64,000 nucleotides of DNA from Sulfitobacter sediminilitoris (GTDB lineage: Bacteria > Pseudomonadota > Alphaproteobacteria > Rhodobacterales > Rhodobacteraceae): assembly GCF_010667575.1 (NCBI RefSeq), contig NZ_JAABNT010000002.1:372001-436000 (forward strand), in the 5' to 3' direction. Both the position numbers and the translations under genes were made by a program. Below, in pieces: positions 63,213-64,000 of the stretch; the first letter of the stretch is position 1, and the number at the start of each line of letters is the position of its first letter. Below the pieces are notes generated by a model. It ran no database searches, was not told the origin of the DNA, and saw nothing but the letters and a program-made list of their open reading frames with translations.

Positions 63213-64000
63213 ATGGAAATGCCAACACCGAATAAAGCCATCATTGCCCGCAAAGAGCGTGTTGTGTCGCGGCTATTGGACGTGCTTCCGGTGGATGCGG
63301 TCATTCATCACGAGCGTGAAACACGCGCTTATGAGTGCGACGCGCTGACGGCCTATAAGTGTCCGCCAATGGTCGCTGTCTTGCCGTCCTCGACCAAGGA
63401 AGTCGCGGATGTGCTGCGGATTTGTCATCAGGAAGGTGTCCCGGTGGTCCCGCGTGGATCGGGAACATCACTGGCCGGTGGCGCATTGCCGACGGCTGAT
63501 TGCGTGATACTTGGCGTTGCCCGCATGAATGACGTGATTGAAACGGATTACGACAACCGGCTCATCCGGGTGCAGACAGGGCGGACCAATCTGTCAGTGA
63601 CCGGCGCGGTCGAGGCGGACGGCTTTTTCTACGCGCCGGACCCGTCTTCGCAATTGGCCTGCGCTATTGCTGGTAACATCGCGATGAATTCGGGTGGGGC
63701 GCACTGTCTGAAGTATGGTGTGACGACCAACAACCTGATGGGCGTCACCATGGTGATGATGGATGGCGAAATCGTGGAGATTGGTGGCGGCCATCTGGAT
63801 GCGGGCGGGCTGGACCTGCTGGGGCTGATCTGCGGCTCCGAAGGGCAGCTGGGTGTGGTGACGGAGGCAACGTTGCGCATTCTGCCCAAACCCGAAGGCG
63901 CGCGGCCCGTTCTGATGGGATTTGACGACAACGAAGTGGCGGGTGCCTGCGTATCCGACATCATCAAGGCGGGTGTTCTGCCCGTTGCGATCGAGTTCAT
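63213..64000 (+). CDS. glcD: Glycolate oxidase subunit GlcD (3' end outside window)
   Basis: The first 262 residues of a FAD-linked oxidase of the GlcD/D-lactate dehydrogenase family. The FAD-binding PCMH domain is clear: VAVLPSSTKEVADVLRICHQEGVPVVPRGSGTSLAGGALPTAD, RVQTGRTNLSVT, and the late GGAHCLKYGVTTNNLMGVTMVMMDGEIVEIGG plus GSEGQLGVVTEATL. It would oxidise glycolate to glyoxylate with GlcE and GlcF, expected to the right of the window. AGGAGG is 7 bases upstream of the ATG. A TTGGT-type inverted repeat lies in its short promoter region. Confidence 0.93.
   Translation, partial: MEMPTPNKAIIARKERVVSRLLDVLPVDAVIHHERETRAYECDALTAYKCPPMVAVLPSSTKEVADVLRICHQEGVPVVPRGSGTSLAGGALPTADCVILGVARMNDVIETDYDNRLIRVQTGRTNLSVTGAVEADGFFYAPDPSSQLACAIAGNIAMNSGGAHCLKYGVTTNNLMGVTMVMMDGEIVEIGGGHLDAGGLDLLGLICGSEGQLGVVTEATLRILPKPEGARPVLMGFDDNEVAGACVSDIIKAGVLPVAIEF

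Noticed and set aside
1..64000. CRISPR arrays, rRNA genes, intact insertion sequences or prophage
   Set aside because: None was seen on either strand; only the integrase remnant at tRNA-Leu indicates a past mobile element.

Overview
The window is a moderately GC-rich, densely coding stretch of an alphaproteobacterial chromosome, most likely from the Roseobacter group of the Rhodobacterales. This is inferred from gene content: a petP-petR-like MarR/response-regulator pair, an NDUFA9-type dehydrogenase, a NavBac-type sodium channel, an adenine deaminase/AMP nucleosidase pair and a gltD-gltB locus. Nearly everything looks like ordinary chromosomal housekeeping or accessory metabolism. There is no CRISPR array, rRNA or intact insertion sequence.

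1-9.9 kb: a partial retinol-saturase-like oxidoreductase (minus), aroC, a Tat-exported dioxygenase-fold protein with a haem-type membrane protein, an alpha/beta hydrolase, a DMT exporter, cobO with an SDR, a cyclase-family gene broken by one in-frame amber codon, a NIF3/CutA-like protein and ilvE. 10-14.5 kb: petP-petR, then xseB-ispA-dxs, the isoprenoid precursor block. 14.5-21.2 kb (minus): a NavBac channel, ExoD-like protein, NAD-dependent epimerase, glycosyltransferase, fatty acid hydroxylase-type membrane enzyme, DUF1810, class II aldolase, DUF2306 and VOC genes, several with 4-bp overlaps. 21.2-28.3 kb (plus): ade-amn (AMP to adenine to hypoxanthine), an HU protein with a clean terminator, an orphan GAF/HWE-type histidine kinase, a DMT exporter and a GlxA-type regulator. 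28.3-32.3 kb (minus): a tiny membrane ORF, a ferric-reductase-like flavocytochrome, a transporter, DUF3775, a methyltransferase and an exported glutathione peroxidase.

32.4-47.1 kb: msrB-msrA (plus), then on the minus strand a stand-alone hydantoinase A, queG, a GST and mtgA, a gltD-gfa-gfa-gltB cluster, uppP and an NDUFA9-like gene. 47.2-48.25 kb: a tRNA-Leu(CAG) followed by a decayed, frameshifted and truncated tyrosine integrase, the scar of an old integrative element. 48.25-57 kb (minus): glpD-glpK, then leuC-leuD and leuB, with a membrane protein and a nuclease-fold protein inserted before leuB. 57.1-64 kb: an MscS channel, an unassigned protein, a flavin reductase-like protein, rsfS-rlmH, a PlsC-type acyltransferase, two minus-strand conserved proteins, and the start of glcD behind an inverted-repeat operator candidate.

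The most unusual signals are a recurrent TTA-containing motif (around TTAGAGAC) in unrelated minus-strand genes between 19 and 42 kb, two genes whose best start appears to be CTG, the paired GFA genes inside the glutamate synthase cluster, the amber-interrupted cyclase and the tRNA-Leu integrase scar. No clearly new multi-gene defence or biosynthetic system was found.
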